Source: Chlorocebus sabaeus
Lineage: Eukaryota > Chordata > Mammalia > Primates > Cercopithecidae
Direction of reading: 5' to 3'
Assembly (NCBI RefSeq): GCF_047675955.1
Contig: NC_132915.1
Span: forward strand, 1,153,001 to 1,217,000
Length of the DNA: 64,000 nucleotides
Shown: one piece after another, positions 44,080-55,318 of the stretch
Numbering within the stretch: position 1 is the first letter of the stretch
How the letters are laid out: each line of letters starts with the position of its first letter
The notes under the pieces: generated by a model
The model's database searches: none
What the model saw: only the letters and a program-made list of their open reading frames with translations
Told to the model about the DNA's origin: nothing
Translations under genes and position numbers: made by a program

Positions 44080-44337
44080 GCTGGATCTCTAAGAAAACAT
44101 AGGAGTTCGCCCAGAAATCTCAGAAAGAGAGGAGGTTGAGGGAGGCATTCCAGGCACTCAGAAGAGTATGTGTGAATCCTGGGAGGTAGGGCCTGAAATG
44201 GAATCTTCGAACATAGGTAAAAAGTTTGAGAGGAGAAGGAATGTCTAGAAGGGGCAGAACTTAAGAGTGGAGAGCTAAGTTTGGGCTGGACCATGAAATG
44301 TCTTGTAAGCCATTGTAAGGAGTGTGAGTTTGAAACT
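44080..44337 (-). mobile_element. L2 LINE C-terminal region, antisense
   Basis: 'ggaggcattccaggcactca', 'gtttgggctggaccatgaaa' and 'tgtcttgtaagccattgtaa', then 'ggagtgtgagtttgaaac', are antisense L2 coding blocks. The L1 at 44338 starts right after them. Confidence 0.65.
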
Positions 44338-45530
44338 TACAAGCAAAAACAAACAACCCCATTAAAAAGTGGCCAAAGGAGCCGGGTGAGGGGGCTCACG
44401 CCTGTAATCTCAGCACTTTGGGAGGCCGAGGAGGGCGGATCACCTCAGGTTGGGAATTTAAGACCATCCTGACCAACATGGAGAAACCCCATCTCTACTA
44501 AAAATACAAAATCAGCTGGGCGTGGTGGTGCATGCCTGTAATCCCAGCATTTTGGGAGGCTGAGGCAGGCGGATCACCTCAGGTCGAGAGTTCGAGACCA
44601 GCCTGACCAACATGGAGAAACCCCATCTCTACTAAAAATACAAAATCAGCTGGGCGTGGTGGTACATGCCTGGAATCCCAGCTACCTGGGAGGCTGAGGT
44701 AGGAGAACCACTTGAACCTGGGAGGCGGAGGTTGTGGTGATCCATTGCACTCCAGCCTGGGCAACAAGAGCGAAATTCTGTCTCAAAAAAAAAGCGGGAG
44801 GGGAGAGGCAAAGGAAAGGAACAGACACTTTTCAATAGAAGACATACACACAGCCAACAAGCATATGAGAAAATGCTCAATATCACCAATCATTAGAGAA
44901 ATGCAAATCAAAACCACAGTGAAATACATTTGTATACTGATCAGAGTGGCTATCATCAAAAAGTCAAAACATAACAGATGCAGGCAAGGTTGGAGAGAAA
45001 AGGGAACAGTTATACACTGCTGGTGGCAATGTAAATTAGTTCAGCCATTGTGGAAAGCAGTCTGGCAATTTCTCAAAGAACTTAAAACAGAAGTACCATT
45101 CAACCCAGCAATCCCTTTACTGGTTATATACCAAAAGGAATATAAATTGTTCCACCATAAAGACACATGCACATGTATGTTCATTGCAGCATTATTCATG
45201 ATAGCAAAGCCATGTAATCAGTCTAAATGCCCATAATTTAGACTGAATAAAGAAAATGTGGTGCATATAGACCATGGAATAGTATGCAGTCGTTAAAAAG
45301 AATTGAATCATGTTCTTTGTAGCAACATGGATGGATCTGGAGGCCGTAATCTTAAGCAAACTAGCACAGGAGCAGAAAAACAAATACTGCATGTTCTCAC
45401 TTATAAGTGGGGGCTAAACATTGAGTACTCATGGTCACAAAGAAGTGAAGAATAGACGCCAGGGCCTATTTGTGGGTGAATTGTGGGAGGAGGAATATGT
45501 TCATGGACAGCATGATGAGGGAGAAATAAT
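44338..45530 (+). mobile_element. 5'-truncated L1 3' end, sense (L1P-like), split by an Alu
   Basis: A short 5' piece (44338-44380, 'caaacaaccccattaaaaag') continues after the Alu with 'acagacacttttcaatagaa', 'tgaaatacatttgtatactg', 'acactgctggtggcaatgta', 'atggaatagtatgcagtcgt' and 'ctcacttataagtgggggct'. This is ORF2's end into the 3' UTR. A 174-codon frame (44712-45236) runs from Alu into degenerate L1 ORF2. Stops and divergence make it non-functional. Confidence 0.9.
44381..44806 (+). mobile_element. Alu with an internal 134-bp duplication (three left/linker-type units), sense
   Basis: Begins 'gccgggtgagggggctcacg'. The segment from the left monomer through 'gaccaacatggagaaacccc' and 'gctgggcgtggtggt' occurs twice, with 'gaccaacatg' at 44471 and 44605 (period 134). 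The ordinary right monomer and tail follow, giving about 425 bp instead of about 300. Target duplication ggc(c)aaagga at 44371-44380 and 44807-44815 brackets the whole, so it behaves as a single insertion. Confidence 0.92.
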
Positions 45531-46404
45531 GCCATTTCATTCGAGGTCTTTTTACTTAGCCTATTGTCTTACTATCACAGGTACAGAGAGTTAAGACACA
45601 CAACGAAAAGCAATGAAGGTTCTTATTTTCTGTATATGTTAGCCTTATTTATGTAACTATGTGGCTATTGAGGGGTGGGGGCTGAAATCGCATAGTAGTG
45701 GGGGTTGAAATCGCATAGTAGATTTCTTGTTATTTCCCAGATTTATAGATGTGAGTTTTCAAGATGAATTCATTCTTTTTGGAGGGTGGAAAATTATGAT
45801 AAACTGTCAATTATTTTGTTTCCGATAGATGTAGGTTGGCAAATAGTAACATATGGCTTTCTAGTTCCATCTCCTAAACATGAGACAGACATCACTAATT
45901 GATCACGTCACTTTTCTCCCAAGTGTCGATGCAGCATCATAATCTTTCTTAAGTAAAATCAGGTAACCACTCCTTATCTATCAGACAGTCCAAAATATGA
46001 CTCCCATTTGCCATCTTGGAACTGAATTTCCATAAAAACACTTAAACATGTTAAGTAGAATATGAAGCTTTCTGCTAGCATATAAACAATCGCACCACTT
46101 CACTGTCAATAGCACAGACTATACCTGAGGATAGGTCAGGCTGTAACTGAATACATAGAGGAGATTTTCCTAGTCCATTCACCTCTTGATTTAAAGAAAA
46201 GAGACTTATCTCACCCCTTTCTTTTTTGGGTTCCCCCGAGGCTGGATTTCCTCTCCCCTGTGGGCATGGCTCTCTCAGAGTTGTTTTCCTGGCTCTCCTT
46301 CCCCCTAGAACAGAAGTTCCCTGAGGAGAGTGCAAGTGCTGTCTGACACCTTTGTACCCTCAGAACCTGGCACCAGGGTAGTTACATGTGAACATCTGGG
46401 CAAG
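45531..46404. other. Unassigned sequence with a small direct repeat
   Basis: No interspersed repeat recognised. A short tandem duplication around 45680-45722 repeats 'tgaaatcgcatagtag'. Confidence 0.4.
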
Positions 46405-46990
46405 CCAGCATAGGTGCCTTATGCTGGAATAACACATCTAGTGACCTAAGGCAACAAGTTTATTTCTTACTGAGAGGCTGTCTTCATAGAATTACTTCAG
46501 GGACAGTGGCCAGGTGCAGTGGCTCACACTGTAATCCCAGCACTTTGGGAGGCCGAGGCAGGTGGATCACCTGAGGTCAGGAGTTCAAGACCAGCCTGGC
46601 CAACATGGTGGAACCCCATCTCTACTAAAAATACAAAAAATAGTCTGGCTGGTGGTGGGTGCCTGTAGTCCCAGCTACTCGGGAGGCTGAGGCAGGAGAA
46701 TCACTTGAACCCGGGAGGCGGAGGTTGCAGTGAGCTGAGATAACACCACTGCACTCCAGCCTGGGCGCCCACAGTGAGACTTTGCCTCAAAAAAAAAAAA
46801 AAAAAAAAGAATCAGAGACAGAGAGACAGAGGTGCTATGCTGTCATACCCTCCCAGAGGGCCCGTGCGGGGAGAAGGACATGTGGTGAGGAACGGGCTAG
46901 CGCTCCAGCTCTCCAGTTTCCACACAGGCCTGATTCCAAACCAAGACACACGGCCACACCTAACTTCAAAGGGGATGGGGAGGCTCACAC
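46405..46990 (-). mobile_element. MLT1-like LTR, antisense, split by an Alu
   Basis: Left part: 'tgctggaataacacatctag', 'gacctaaggcaacaagttta', 'tttcttactgagaggctg'. Right part after the Alu: 'gtggtgaggaacgggctagc', then 'gacacacggccacacctaac' and 'ttcaaaggggatggggag'. Together they match the antisense order of the MLT1-type LTR seen in sense orientation at 50665-50992. Confidence 0.65.
46508..46808 (+). mobile_element. Full-length AluS-like, sense
   Basis: Dimer from 'ggccaggtgcagtggctcac' with 'cactgcactccagcctgggc' and a 20-base A tail. Target duplication cag(g/a)gacag on both sides. Confidence 0.93.
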
Positions 46991-48147
46991 TTGCCCTGAG
47001 CTGGACAGAGAGGGCAACCAGGATATTTGTGGAAAATCCCAACAGTCACCTCAGTATCCTGGCGTAATGTTTGTGAATGAATGCAGTGATGCCTGTCTTT
47101 TTTGCTTAAAAACTGAAATGAGAACCTCAAAACCCACGCTTCTGCCTTCCCTGCAGCTTGAAAAAAGCCAGAACAGAGAGACAATTAACACTAAAAAGTA
47201 CATTTTCAGGTCAGCAATATAAATTTCCATCATTATCTTTGTTTCCCCAATCAGAAGGGATTAATTGTCTCTCTTCAAAAGCAAGATCTATCCCTGGGGC
47301 ATCAGAAAAAACTGGAAACTTGCTCAAGGGCTTATATTTATTCATAAACACTTAAGCAATCTGTCCCTGCAATTGTTTCAGATTAACTTATTTCCAAAGG
47401 AGACACGCCCATTTTCCTCTTTTAAAAGCTAAATGGGCTGGAACTTTACTTTCAGGAACATATTTAGGCTGAGCATAATGAAGTTTTATTTATTCAACTC
47501 TAAACACTGAATACTCACTAAAGAGACAGTGCACCTTCCTCACACGCTGTAGCACCGAGCGTGGAGTGTACAGGTGCGCAATAAGCATTTGTTGTTGGAT
47601 TGGTTTTCCCGCCAACTTTCTCCAAGAAACAATCTGGCAAGGCAGTCTCAGCATCTTCCGAGCCTAAATAAAGAAAAAAAATTATGATAGAATCCTGAAA
47701 ACTAAAAGAAATCTGGACAGGTCTCTGCAAGGAATCATAAGCTCCCTCCTTTTCTCTTTCTGTATGGGCCAGGAAGCCATTCTCTTCTGAGACTTGACTT
47801 AAATCCTATGGTACTTTCAAAAGACTTGCTAAAAGTTTCCCACCATTAAGTGTAATAAGGATACGAATCCTTATTATAACTTTGGTTTATTTTCCTAGTG
47901 CTTTTACTCATTGTTATTATGACTTGGCTTGGGGAAAACCTAAGAGACTCGTTGTACTTCTAGAATTGCTAGGACATAAAAGGCCATTGCTATGCTGGAC
48001 GTCCTGTTTTCCATCACCCACGGCCACTTTGGCCCCTGAGCAGGGATGTAGCATGGCCCCATTACGAACCAGCCCTGCAGTATGGTGTGGACAATAGTAG
48101 AGTAGGAAAAGGTTTTGTGGAAACCGCTGCCTCCACAGCATGACACG
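46991..48147. other. Mostly unassigned, with a short L2/MIR 3' end
   Basis: At 47540-47605 'gtacaggtgcgcaataagca' and 'tttgttgttgg' look like an L2 or MIR 3' end. The rest is unassigned. Small overlapping frames at 47882-48146 on both strands are not supported. Confidence 0.4.
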
Positions 48148-48960
48148 TGAGACCTTCCATGATCTGGCCCCTGCCTACCTTTCCAGCCTTGTCTCCTATC
48201 ACTCCCTTTCCTACATAGAGTGAGATGTTAAATTCCCCAGCGACAGAGATTGTGCCTATCTCGTTCAACCTCAAACCCCTAAAACGGATGGCAGGAGAGT
48301 TTCATAAATACTTGTTGAGTGAGAGAAACTGCTGTATTCTGGGCACAGGGCCTTCTCTTTCCCAGTGCTATGCCTTCCCACAGGCTATTCCCCAGTCTTG
48401 GCAAATTCTTACCACGCTTGGCTTAGCCCTCACCTCCTCTGTGCACCTCCTCCCGCCTCTCACGCAGAGCCGATGGCTTCTTCTGTGATGTTGTGAACGT
48501 GGCCCTGGGATAGCACTCTTGTTCTTCTATAATATTCTATTGGGCCGGACACAGTGGCTCATGTCTGTAATCCCAGCACTCTGGGAGGCCGAGGCGGGTG
48601 GATCATGAGGTCAGGAGTTCAAGACCAGCCTGGCCAACATGGTGAAACCCCATCTCTACTAAAAATACAAAAAATTAGCCGGGCGTGGCAGATGCCTGTA
48701 ATCCCAGCTACTCAGGAGGCTGAGGCAGGAGAATCACTTGAACGTGGGAGGTGGAGGTTGCAGTGAGCTGAGATCACACCACTCCAGCCTGGGTGACAGG
48801 GTGAGACTCTGTCTCAAAAAAAAAAAAAAAAATTCTATCTACTTGCCTGGCTCATTCACTAAATAGACAGTTCCTTAATAACAGAATATTTGTCTTATCC
48901 ATCTCCACATTCCAGAGCCTGATTGAGTGCCTGGCATAGAGGCTTTGTGTTGGTGGCTGT
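48148..48960 (+). mobile_element. L2 LINE 3' region, sense, rearranged and split by an Alu
   Basis: 'accttccatgatctggcccc' and 'tgcctacctttccagccttg' start the L2 C-terminal order. A piece like the L2 3' end ('cataaatacttgttgagtga') appears prematurely at about 48300. Coding-region blocks then resume ('agtgctatgccttcccacag', 'cttagccctcacctcctct'), followed by the Alu and the true 3' end ('agagcctgattgagtgcctg'). The order implies two L2 copies or an internal rearrangement. Confidence 0.7.
48543..48832 (+). mobile_element. Full-length AluS-like, sense, inside L2
   Basis: 'ggccggacacagtggctcat' to an A tail. Target duplication attctat at 48534-48540 and 48832-48838. A small deletion removes part of 'gccactgcactccagcc' near 48780. 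Confidence 0.93.
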
Positions 48961-50664
48961 TTGGTTATATGAGCTCCCCTATATCTTCACTAATACAGGT
49001 TCTTAGAGTTAGGATCACACAACCAGGAGAGGTGTTTACAGCAGACATCAAATCAAGGAGGGTTGGTATGACATGCCAAGCAAGTGTAAGATCTGGTGAA
49101 CCTGCCAGGTTCTCCAGGCCAGTGCAGTTGCTCAGCGCTGCGTTGCTAGAGGTGAAGGTGCATGCCCGTCTTGCAAGGCACCGTCAGCTCCGCCACTGGG
49201 TGGGACGCTCCTCTCCACTGTTACTGTTTCCTTCCATGTGGAGGGAGCTCAGCTAGTGGGACACCCCAAGCCTCTTTCTGCCGCTTTATTTACTGCATCC
49301 CAGGAATGTGGAAAGACTTTTTTTTTCGCAAATGTGGGAGAAATACATTGGGCTTGCTCAGTTCAATCCGTCTCTGCTTTCTTTCGGGGAGAGGGGCTAC
49401 AGGAAGCGTGTGTTTTCCTGCGCTCCTCTGTGCCTTCAGTTTTGCTCATGTCACCTGTCCCACTGTCACCCAACACTGTCTGTGACCAGATGATGAAGTC
49501 TGCTCATTCTGGGGTTCGTAGGGTAAGCCCACAAGGCTGTAAGACCTGAAGCTGCCTTCTCAACATCGTCAGCTTTGACAGAATCAATGTGCTGTTTCAG
49601 TTCCCAGTTCAGGTGCATTATGGGGGATTTTTTTGGTCAATATTTTTATAACTTAGGTAGGGAAGAGGATGGCCTCTGCCTATTTCTCCTCAAAAGGCGC
49701 AAGCAGATTCCATGGGATGGCTGCGGGTTTCCAGGAGACAAGACTGAGTTCATGGTGTAGCTCACATCTGCTCAGAGCCCGCCCTGCTACCAGCTCAGGG
49801 TGGTCCCAGCAAAATGGGGTGGGGGTTCCTCAAGACACCCTGTTCTTGGGCTTCTGGGTGTGTTCCATTTCTGTGCTGGTTGCTGGCCACCCTGTGAGTG
49901 TCCCAACCACACAAGTATGTGCCTTCCTAGACAGTAACTCGAGCCTCACAATTATTCCTATCCTCTCTTTTCCTTTTGAGAACAAAGACTCCTTTCCCCC
50001 AGCGCTCTCAGCAACCAAGAAAAAACATCTTATGATCCACTAACTTGCACAAGGAATTAGAGCCCAAAGAAATCAATTAGCTGTACAGCTACTCCTCAGA
50101 ATACTTACATCTTCACACAACATTGAGAAGGCAGAAATGCATTTATTTGCATCAAAAGACTTGAACCAAAGAAGTAAACTCGTCTCCAGCTGGGGGCACT
50201 TCTCTCCTCGTGTTGTGTCTGGGCCACTCTATGTGGTCTCTTCCTGTGGCCTCCCCAGCATGGTGGCTTCAGGGCAGCTGGTCTGGTTATGTGGCAGCTT
50301 GGGGCTGCAGGAGCAAGTGCCTCTCACTGCAGTGCATCCCAGGTGGGCAGGGGGCACTGCCCATCACAGGTCCTTAAGGGCTGGCAAGAAGCTGCAAAGC
50401 CTTCTGTACACTCAACCTCGGAATTCCCAGAACATCACTTCTGCCACTTTCTAATTGCTCCAGCAGTTTATTGATTTCAGCCTAGATTCAAGAGGATGGT
50501 AATTAGACTCCATCCATCTATGAATTCAAGTGCGTAGTTAAGATGATTAAAGCCTTGGAAAATATCTTCTAAAAATTAAAACATATGGAATTAAGTGTAG
50601 TTGAGATAGATTTCCTACCCTTAAAAATAACACCCCCATGATTCCCATTTTTCATGAAGCCAGT
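48961..50664. other. Repeat-poor unassigned stretch
   Basis: 1.7 kb without secure repeats. Several frames of 103-124 codons (48927-49256, 49162-49485, 49238-49549, 49669-50043, 50137-50454) overlap one another in different frames on the + strand. That is chance openness in a GC-balanced region, not a gene signature. Confidence 0.4.
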
Positions 50665-50992
50665 CACTGCTGTAGCACTGCGCTCTCTTGCCCCCTTAAA
50701 GTAGGTATAACCGTGTGACTTGCTTAGGCCAAAGGTAAGTTAAGTGACATCTGTCATTTCCAGGCAGAAGCTTTAATGGTGAATGTACGATTCACCGGGT
50801 GCCTCAACTGTGGAAATGTGTGCAGTTTGGAACCTCCAACCTGGGCCCTTGAGGGACTACCATGGGTCAAACCCCCACCAACATGTGATGTCTATGCAGC
50901 ATGAGTAAGAAACAACCTAGTGTTATTTAAGCCACTGAGTTTCAGGATCATTGTTACTGCAGCATAACCTAGACTTATCCTGACTGATACAG
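50665..50992 (+). mobile_element. MLT1-like (ERVL-MaLR) LTR, sense
   Basis: 'ccgtgtgacttgcttaggcc', 'cattt'-'ccaggcagaagctttaatgg', 'tatttaagccactgagtttc' and 'gcagcataacctagacttat' with a terminal 'cctgactgatacag' form the sense order of an MLT1-type LTR, including the polyadenylation-proximal block. Confidence 0.8.
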
Positions 50993-51152
50993 TTATTCTT
51001 TAAAAATGAACAAACTTTCAAAAACACCCATCTTCTTTAAGCTTTTATGGTATTTATAAAAACATCTCACACTCCCAATGTAGCCTATGTTTTCTTAACT
51101 AGTGTTCTAGGCAGTTCAGTTGTTGCTTGTTTATAATGAGCTTAGGGAGGTT

Positions 51153-51153
51153 T

Positions 51154-51186
<33 letters not shown>

Positions 51187-51467
51187 TTGAGACAGGGTCT
51201 TGCTTGTTGCCAGGCTGGAATGCAGTGGTGTGATCTCAGCTCACTGCAACCTCGGCCTCCTGGGTTCAAGCGATTCTCCTGCCTCAGCCTCCCGAGTAGT
51301 TGGGATTACAGGCATGTGCCACCATACCCGACTAATTTTTGTATTTTTAGTAGAGATGGAGTTTTGCCATATTGGCCTGGCTTGTCTCGAACTCCTGACT
51401 TCAGGTAATCTGCCTGCCTCAGCCTCTCAAAGTGCTGGGATTACAGACATGAGCCACCTCACCTGGT
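51153..51467 (-). mobile_element. Full-length AluS-like, antisense, with (TTG)n tail
   Basis: T/(GTT)n tail of about ten units at 51153-51187, then 'gagacagggtcttgcttgtt' to 'gccacctcacctgg'. Frames of 93 and 97 codons here are antisense Alu artefacts. Confidence 0.93.
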
Positions 51468-51664
51468 ATTTTTTCTTTTTAACCTTGAATTAAAAAGGTA
51501 ATAACTCACTCCCCTAAATCCAAGAGAGAAGAGCTATCTTCTGTTTCTCTTGCAGTATGCCAATGAATTGAACCCAGTTACCATGTATAAGACATTTTTG
51601 TTGAAGTAAATGAGAATTACCCCATCTATGGTTTTTTAAAAAAGTTTATTATTTATTTATTTTA

Positions 51665-51815
51665 AACACAGGGTCTCACTGTGTTGCCCAGGCTGGAGTG
51701 CAGTGGAGCAATCAGCTCAGGGTGCCTCCTGGGCTCATGTGATCCTCCCACCTCAGTCTCCTGAGAAGCTAGAACTACATGTGCATGCCACCATACCCTG
51801 CTTGGTTTTATTTTT
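51665..51815 (-). mobile_element. Alu monomer-sized fragment, antisense (AluJ or FRAM-like)
   Basis: 'gggtctcactgtgttgccca', 'ggctggagtgcagtggagca', 'cccacctcagtctcctgaga' and 'catgccaccataccctgc' cover one monomer only, with an internal gap after 'gcaatcagctcagg'. It is bounded by T/A-rich sequence on both sides. Confidence 0.8.
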
Positions 51816-52116
51816 AGTTTGAGAACTGAGAGATACAAGTTGCTATAGAGAAGGAAAATCCACATCTTGCCCTTCCAACTCTCTAACCCCTATTCCAATT
51901 GCTCTGTGTGTGCCTGGAGCTCTCTGAGGAGAGGAAGTGTATTGCTGGGTAACCTGGACCAGGACAGGCCTGGAGTCCATTTCTATGGTATGAGTCCTTT
52001 TGCTGTGCGGCGGTAGGTTCATTCACTTGAAACTTTTATGGTTCCCTGAATGTTTTCTCCTTAAGGAAGCATTTATAATGCTTGTTTCCAGTTGTATTCC
52101 CCATTAGAATGTAAGC

Positions 52117-52455
52117 TGATATGGTTTGGCTGTATCCCCACCCAAATCTCATCTTGAATTGTAATCCCCATAATCCCCTCGTGTCTAGGGAGAGACCTGG
52201 TGGGAGGTGATTGGAACCCCCATGCTGTTCTTGTGATAGTGAGTGAGTTCTCATGAGATCTCATGGTTTTATAAGGGGCTCTTCCAACTTCGTTCTTCAC
52301 TCTTCCTTCTCCTGTCACCATGTGAAGGAGGTCCTTGCTTCCCCTTTGCCTTCTGCCATAATTGTAAGTTTCCTGAGGCCTCCCCGGCCATGTGGAACTG
52401 TGAGTCAATTAAACCTCTTTTTTTTAATAAAGCAGTGTGGGAATGAACTGATATA
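52117..52455 (+). mobile_element. THE1/MST-type (MaLR) LTR, sense, with a 3' internal deletion
   Basis: 'tgatatggtttggctgtatc' start, then 'atctcatcttgaattgtaat', 'gttctcatgagatctcatgg' and 'ggccatgtggaactgtgagt', then 'caattaaacctctttt'. After that the usual 'ttacccagtctcggg' part is missing and the LTR end appears as 'agtgtgggaatgaactga'. Solo LTR, promoter-bearing in its family. Confidence 0.88.
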
Positions 52456-52580
52456 TAAGCTCTGTGAGGGCAGGGGCAGTTTTTGACTAGCCCAGCAATG
52501 TACCTGTAGCACTTAGCACTTAGCACAGTGCCTGACCCAGACTGTGTATGCACTCTATTATTGTTAAGTGGTGACAGAAG
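52456..52580 (+). mobile_element. L2 LINE 3' end, sense
   Basis: 'aagctctgtgagggcagggg' and 'tagcacagtgcctgacccag' are the L2/MIR-class 3' end blocks. It contains a small internal duplication of 'gcacttagcacttagcac'. Confidence 0.65.
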
Positions 52581-53298
52581 ATGCCATCTTTATAGCATGA
52601 AGGCCTTGTGAAACCAGGCAGAGTTGCAGGAGGTCACAAAGAAGCCATGAAACTGAAGACTGAGAACCATTAAGGATTATTGTTTTTATTAAATATTTAA
52701 AATGCATTTATTTTAGAGCAGTCTTTAAAAGTGATTTCACTACCACATTTTTATTGTTTGCTGCATATAAATTTATAAGGTTTCTAGAGCATATAAAACA
52801 GATATAAACATTTTCTTATTTTGACCTTATATTTGTTATTTATTTTCTAAGAAAAATTGAGAAAGAAGAACTGACTATACTCTTCCTAGGCTCTATGCTA
52901 TATATGAACTCTATACATGAATGAAGACAGTGTGGTCTTTGGGCTACAGGGCCCCCACCTCTGTCCTTCCCATACCTTGAGAAGCTTCTGGGGGCCATAG
53001 CATCCTATCAGTAAATAAGTTGCTTTGTAATACGACATCTGCCCCTCCTATTCACTCCACTGTGACTGCCATCCACGTGATCCCTAACCCCTCAGTGTGT
53101 GCTGCTAGCCCTTCTCAACTCCAGGCCCCCTGAATTCATGCTGGCAACTTGAGGGTGACCACAGGAGAGGGAGCTGCACCATGGAGGCAAATGCTGCAAA
53201 TCAGGGCTTTTGTCATTAATGTTGTTGAGAGCTGGTTGTTCACCAGTACACTATTCTGCCATCCTCCCAATCCGGTGTCTTTGTCAAATATATACAGA
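52581..53298. other. Unassigned sequence
   Basis: No gene or repeat recognised. 52680-52870 is very A/T-rich. Confidence 0.4.
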
Positions 53299-53299
53299 A

Positions 53300-53589
53300 T
53301 TTTTTTTTTTCTTTGAGACACAGTCGCTCTCTGTCATCCAGATTGGAGTGCAGTGGTGTCATCATGGCTCTCTGCAGCCTCGACTTCCCAGGCTTAGAAG
53401 ATCTTCAGCCTTCTGGATAGCAAGGACTACAGGTGTGCACTACCACGCCCAGCTCATTTTTAAAATTTTTTGTAAAGAGGGTTTTCGCCATGTTGCCCAG
53501 GCTGGTCTCGAACTCCCGGGCTCAAGTGATCCACCCTCCTCAGCCTCCCAAAGTGCTGGGATTACTGGTGTGAGCCACCACACCTGGCC
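53300..53589 (-). mobile_element. AluJ-like, antisense
   Basis: 'gagacacagtcgctctctgt' to 'gtgagccaccacacctggcc'. 'tcgacttcccaggctt' and 'tttgtaaagagggttttcgc' are J-like features. Confidence 0.92.
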
Positions 53590-53884
53590 CCCAAATTTTT
53601 TTTTTATGGGGAAAAGCAATAAGACATTCCTTACAGTTAGGAATGACAAGTGGTCATTCCAATCAGGTCAAGTGACCTGATTCTGGCTCTGAGATTAGCT
53701 AGAATTTTCTAGGAGGGATTCTAAGAGGGATTTCTAGGTGGATGAAAGAGATACTTTGTCCAATGACAAGACATCCATCTGTTGCATCACATCAAACAAT
53801 TGATAAATTCAATTCCAAACCCTTATACTCCTTCTCTGATTGAATTCAGGGTTCTCCACGCATGGTGTCCAGACCAATGTCATT
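53590..53884. other. Spacer before the CAC/CAT array
   Basis: No repeat recognised. A small internal repetition, 'ctaggagggattctaagagg' with 'gatttctaggtgg', lies at about 53708-53741. Confidence 0.35.
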
Positions 53885-55318
53885 GCCATCACCATCATCA
53901 CCACTTAGCATTATAATAATCACCACCACCACCATCACTACCACTATCACCACCACCAACACCGCCATCACCATCACCACCACCACCATCACCATTATCA
54001 TCACCACCATCACCATCATAACCACCAACACCCATCACCATCATCACCACCACCACCACCACCATCATCATCACCACCACCACCACCATAACCACTACCA
54101 TCATCACCACTACCATCATCACCACCACCACCACTTCCATCACCATTATCATCACTACCATCACCATCATAACCACCACCACCCATCACCATCATCATCA
54201 CCACCACCACCACCATAACCACTACCATCATCGCCACTACCATCATTACCACCACCACCACCTCCATCACCATTATCATCATCACCATCACCATCATCAT
54301 CACCACGACTACTATAACCACTACCATCACCACCACCATCACCACCACCACCACCACCATCACCACCACCACCACCACCACCACCATCACCATCATCATC
54401 ACCACCACCATAACCACTACCATCATCACCACTACCATCATCACCACCACCACCACCTCCATCACCATTATCATCACTACCATCACCATCATAACCACCA
54501 CCACCCATCACCATCATCATCACCACCACCACCACCATAACCACTACCATCATCACCACTACCATCATTACCACCACCACCACCTCCATCACCATTATCA
54601 TCACTACCATCACCATCATAACCACCACCACCCATCACCATCATCATCACCACCACCACCACCATCACCATCATCATCACCACCACCACCACCCATCACC
54701 ATCATCATCACCACCACCACCACCATAACCACTACCATCATCACCACTACCATCATTACCACCACCACCTCCATCACCATTATCATCATCACCATCACCA
54801 TCATCATCACCACCACTACCATAACCACTACCATCACCACCACCACCACCATCACCATCATCATCACCACCACCACCATCACCATCACCACCACCATAAC
54901 CACTACCATCATCACTACTACCATCATCACCACCACCACCACCTCCATCACCATTATCATCACCATCACCATCATCATCACCACCCTACCATAACCACTA
55001 CCATCACCACCGCCACCACCACCACTACCATCACCACCACCACTACCATCACCACCACCATCACCATCATCATCACCACCACCACCACCATCACCACTAC
55101 CATCATCAGCACTACCATCATCACCACCACCACCTTCATCACCATTATCATCATCACCATCACCTCCATCACCACCACCACTACCATAACCACTACCATC
55201 ATCACCACTACCATCATCACCACCACCACTACCATCACCACCACCATCACCACCATCATGACCACCAGCACCACTGTCACCATCATCACAACCATCACCA
55301 ATACCAGAATCACCATCA
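53885..55318. repeat. 1.4 kb (CAC/CAT) trinucleotide-based minisatellite
   Basis: The + strand is almost entirely C, A and T: CAC, CAT, ACC and occasional TTA and TCC triplets. A landmark 'accattatcat' occurs at 53991, 54142, 54269, 54464, 54591, 54777, 54950 and 55141. Spacings of exactly 127 bp (54142-54269, 54464-54591) indicate block duplications on top of the triplet pattern. All frames are open over long distances and would give poly-His/Thr/Pro or, on the minus strand, poly-Val/Met/Gly/Asp chains up to 249 codons. These are compositional artefacts. Confidence 0.97.

Noticed and set aside
44712..45236. 174-codon frame that looks coding
   Set aside because: It runs from an Alu into a degenerate, 5'-truncated L1 ORF2 end. 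It is a retrotransposon remnant, not a host gene.
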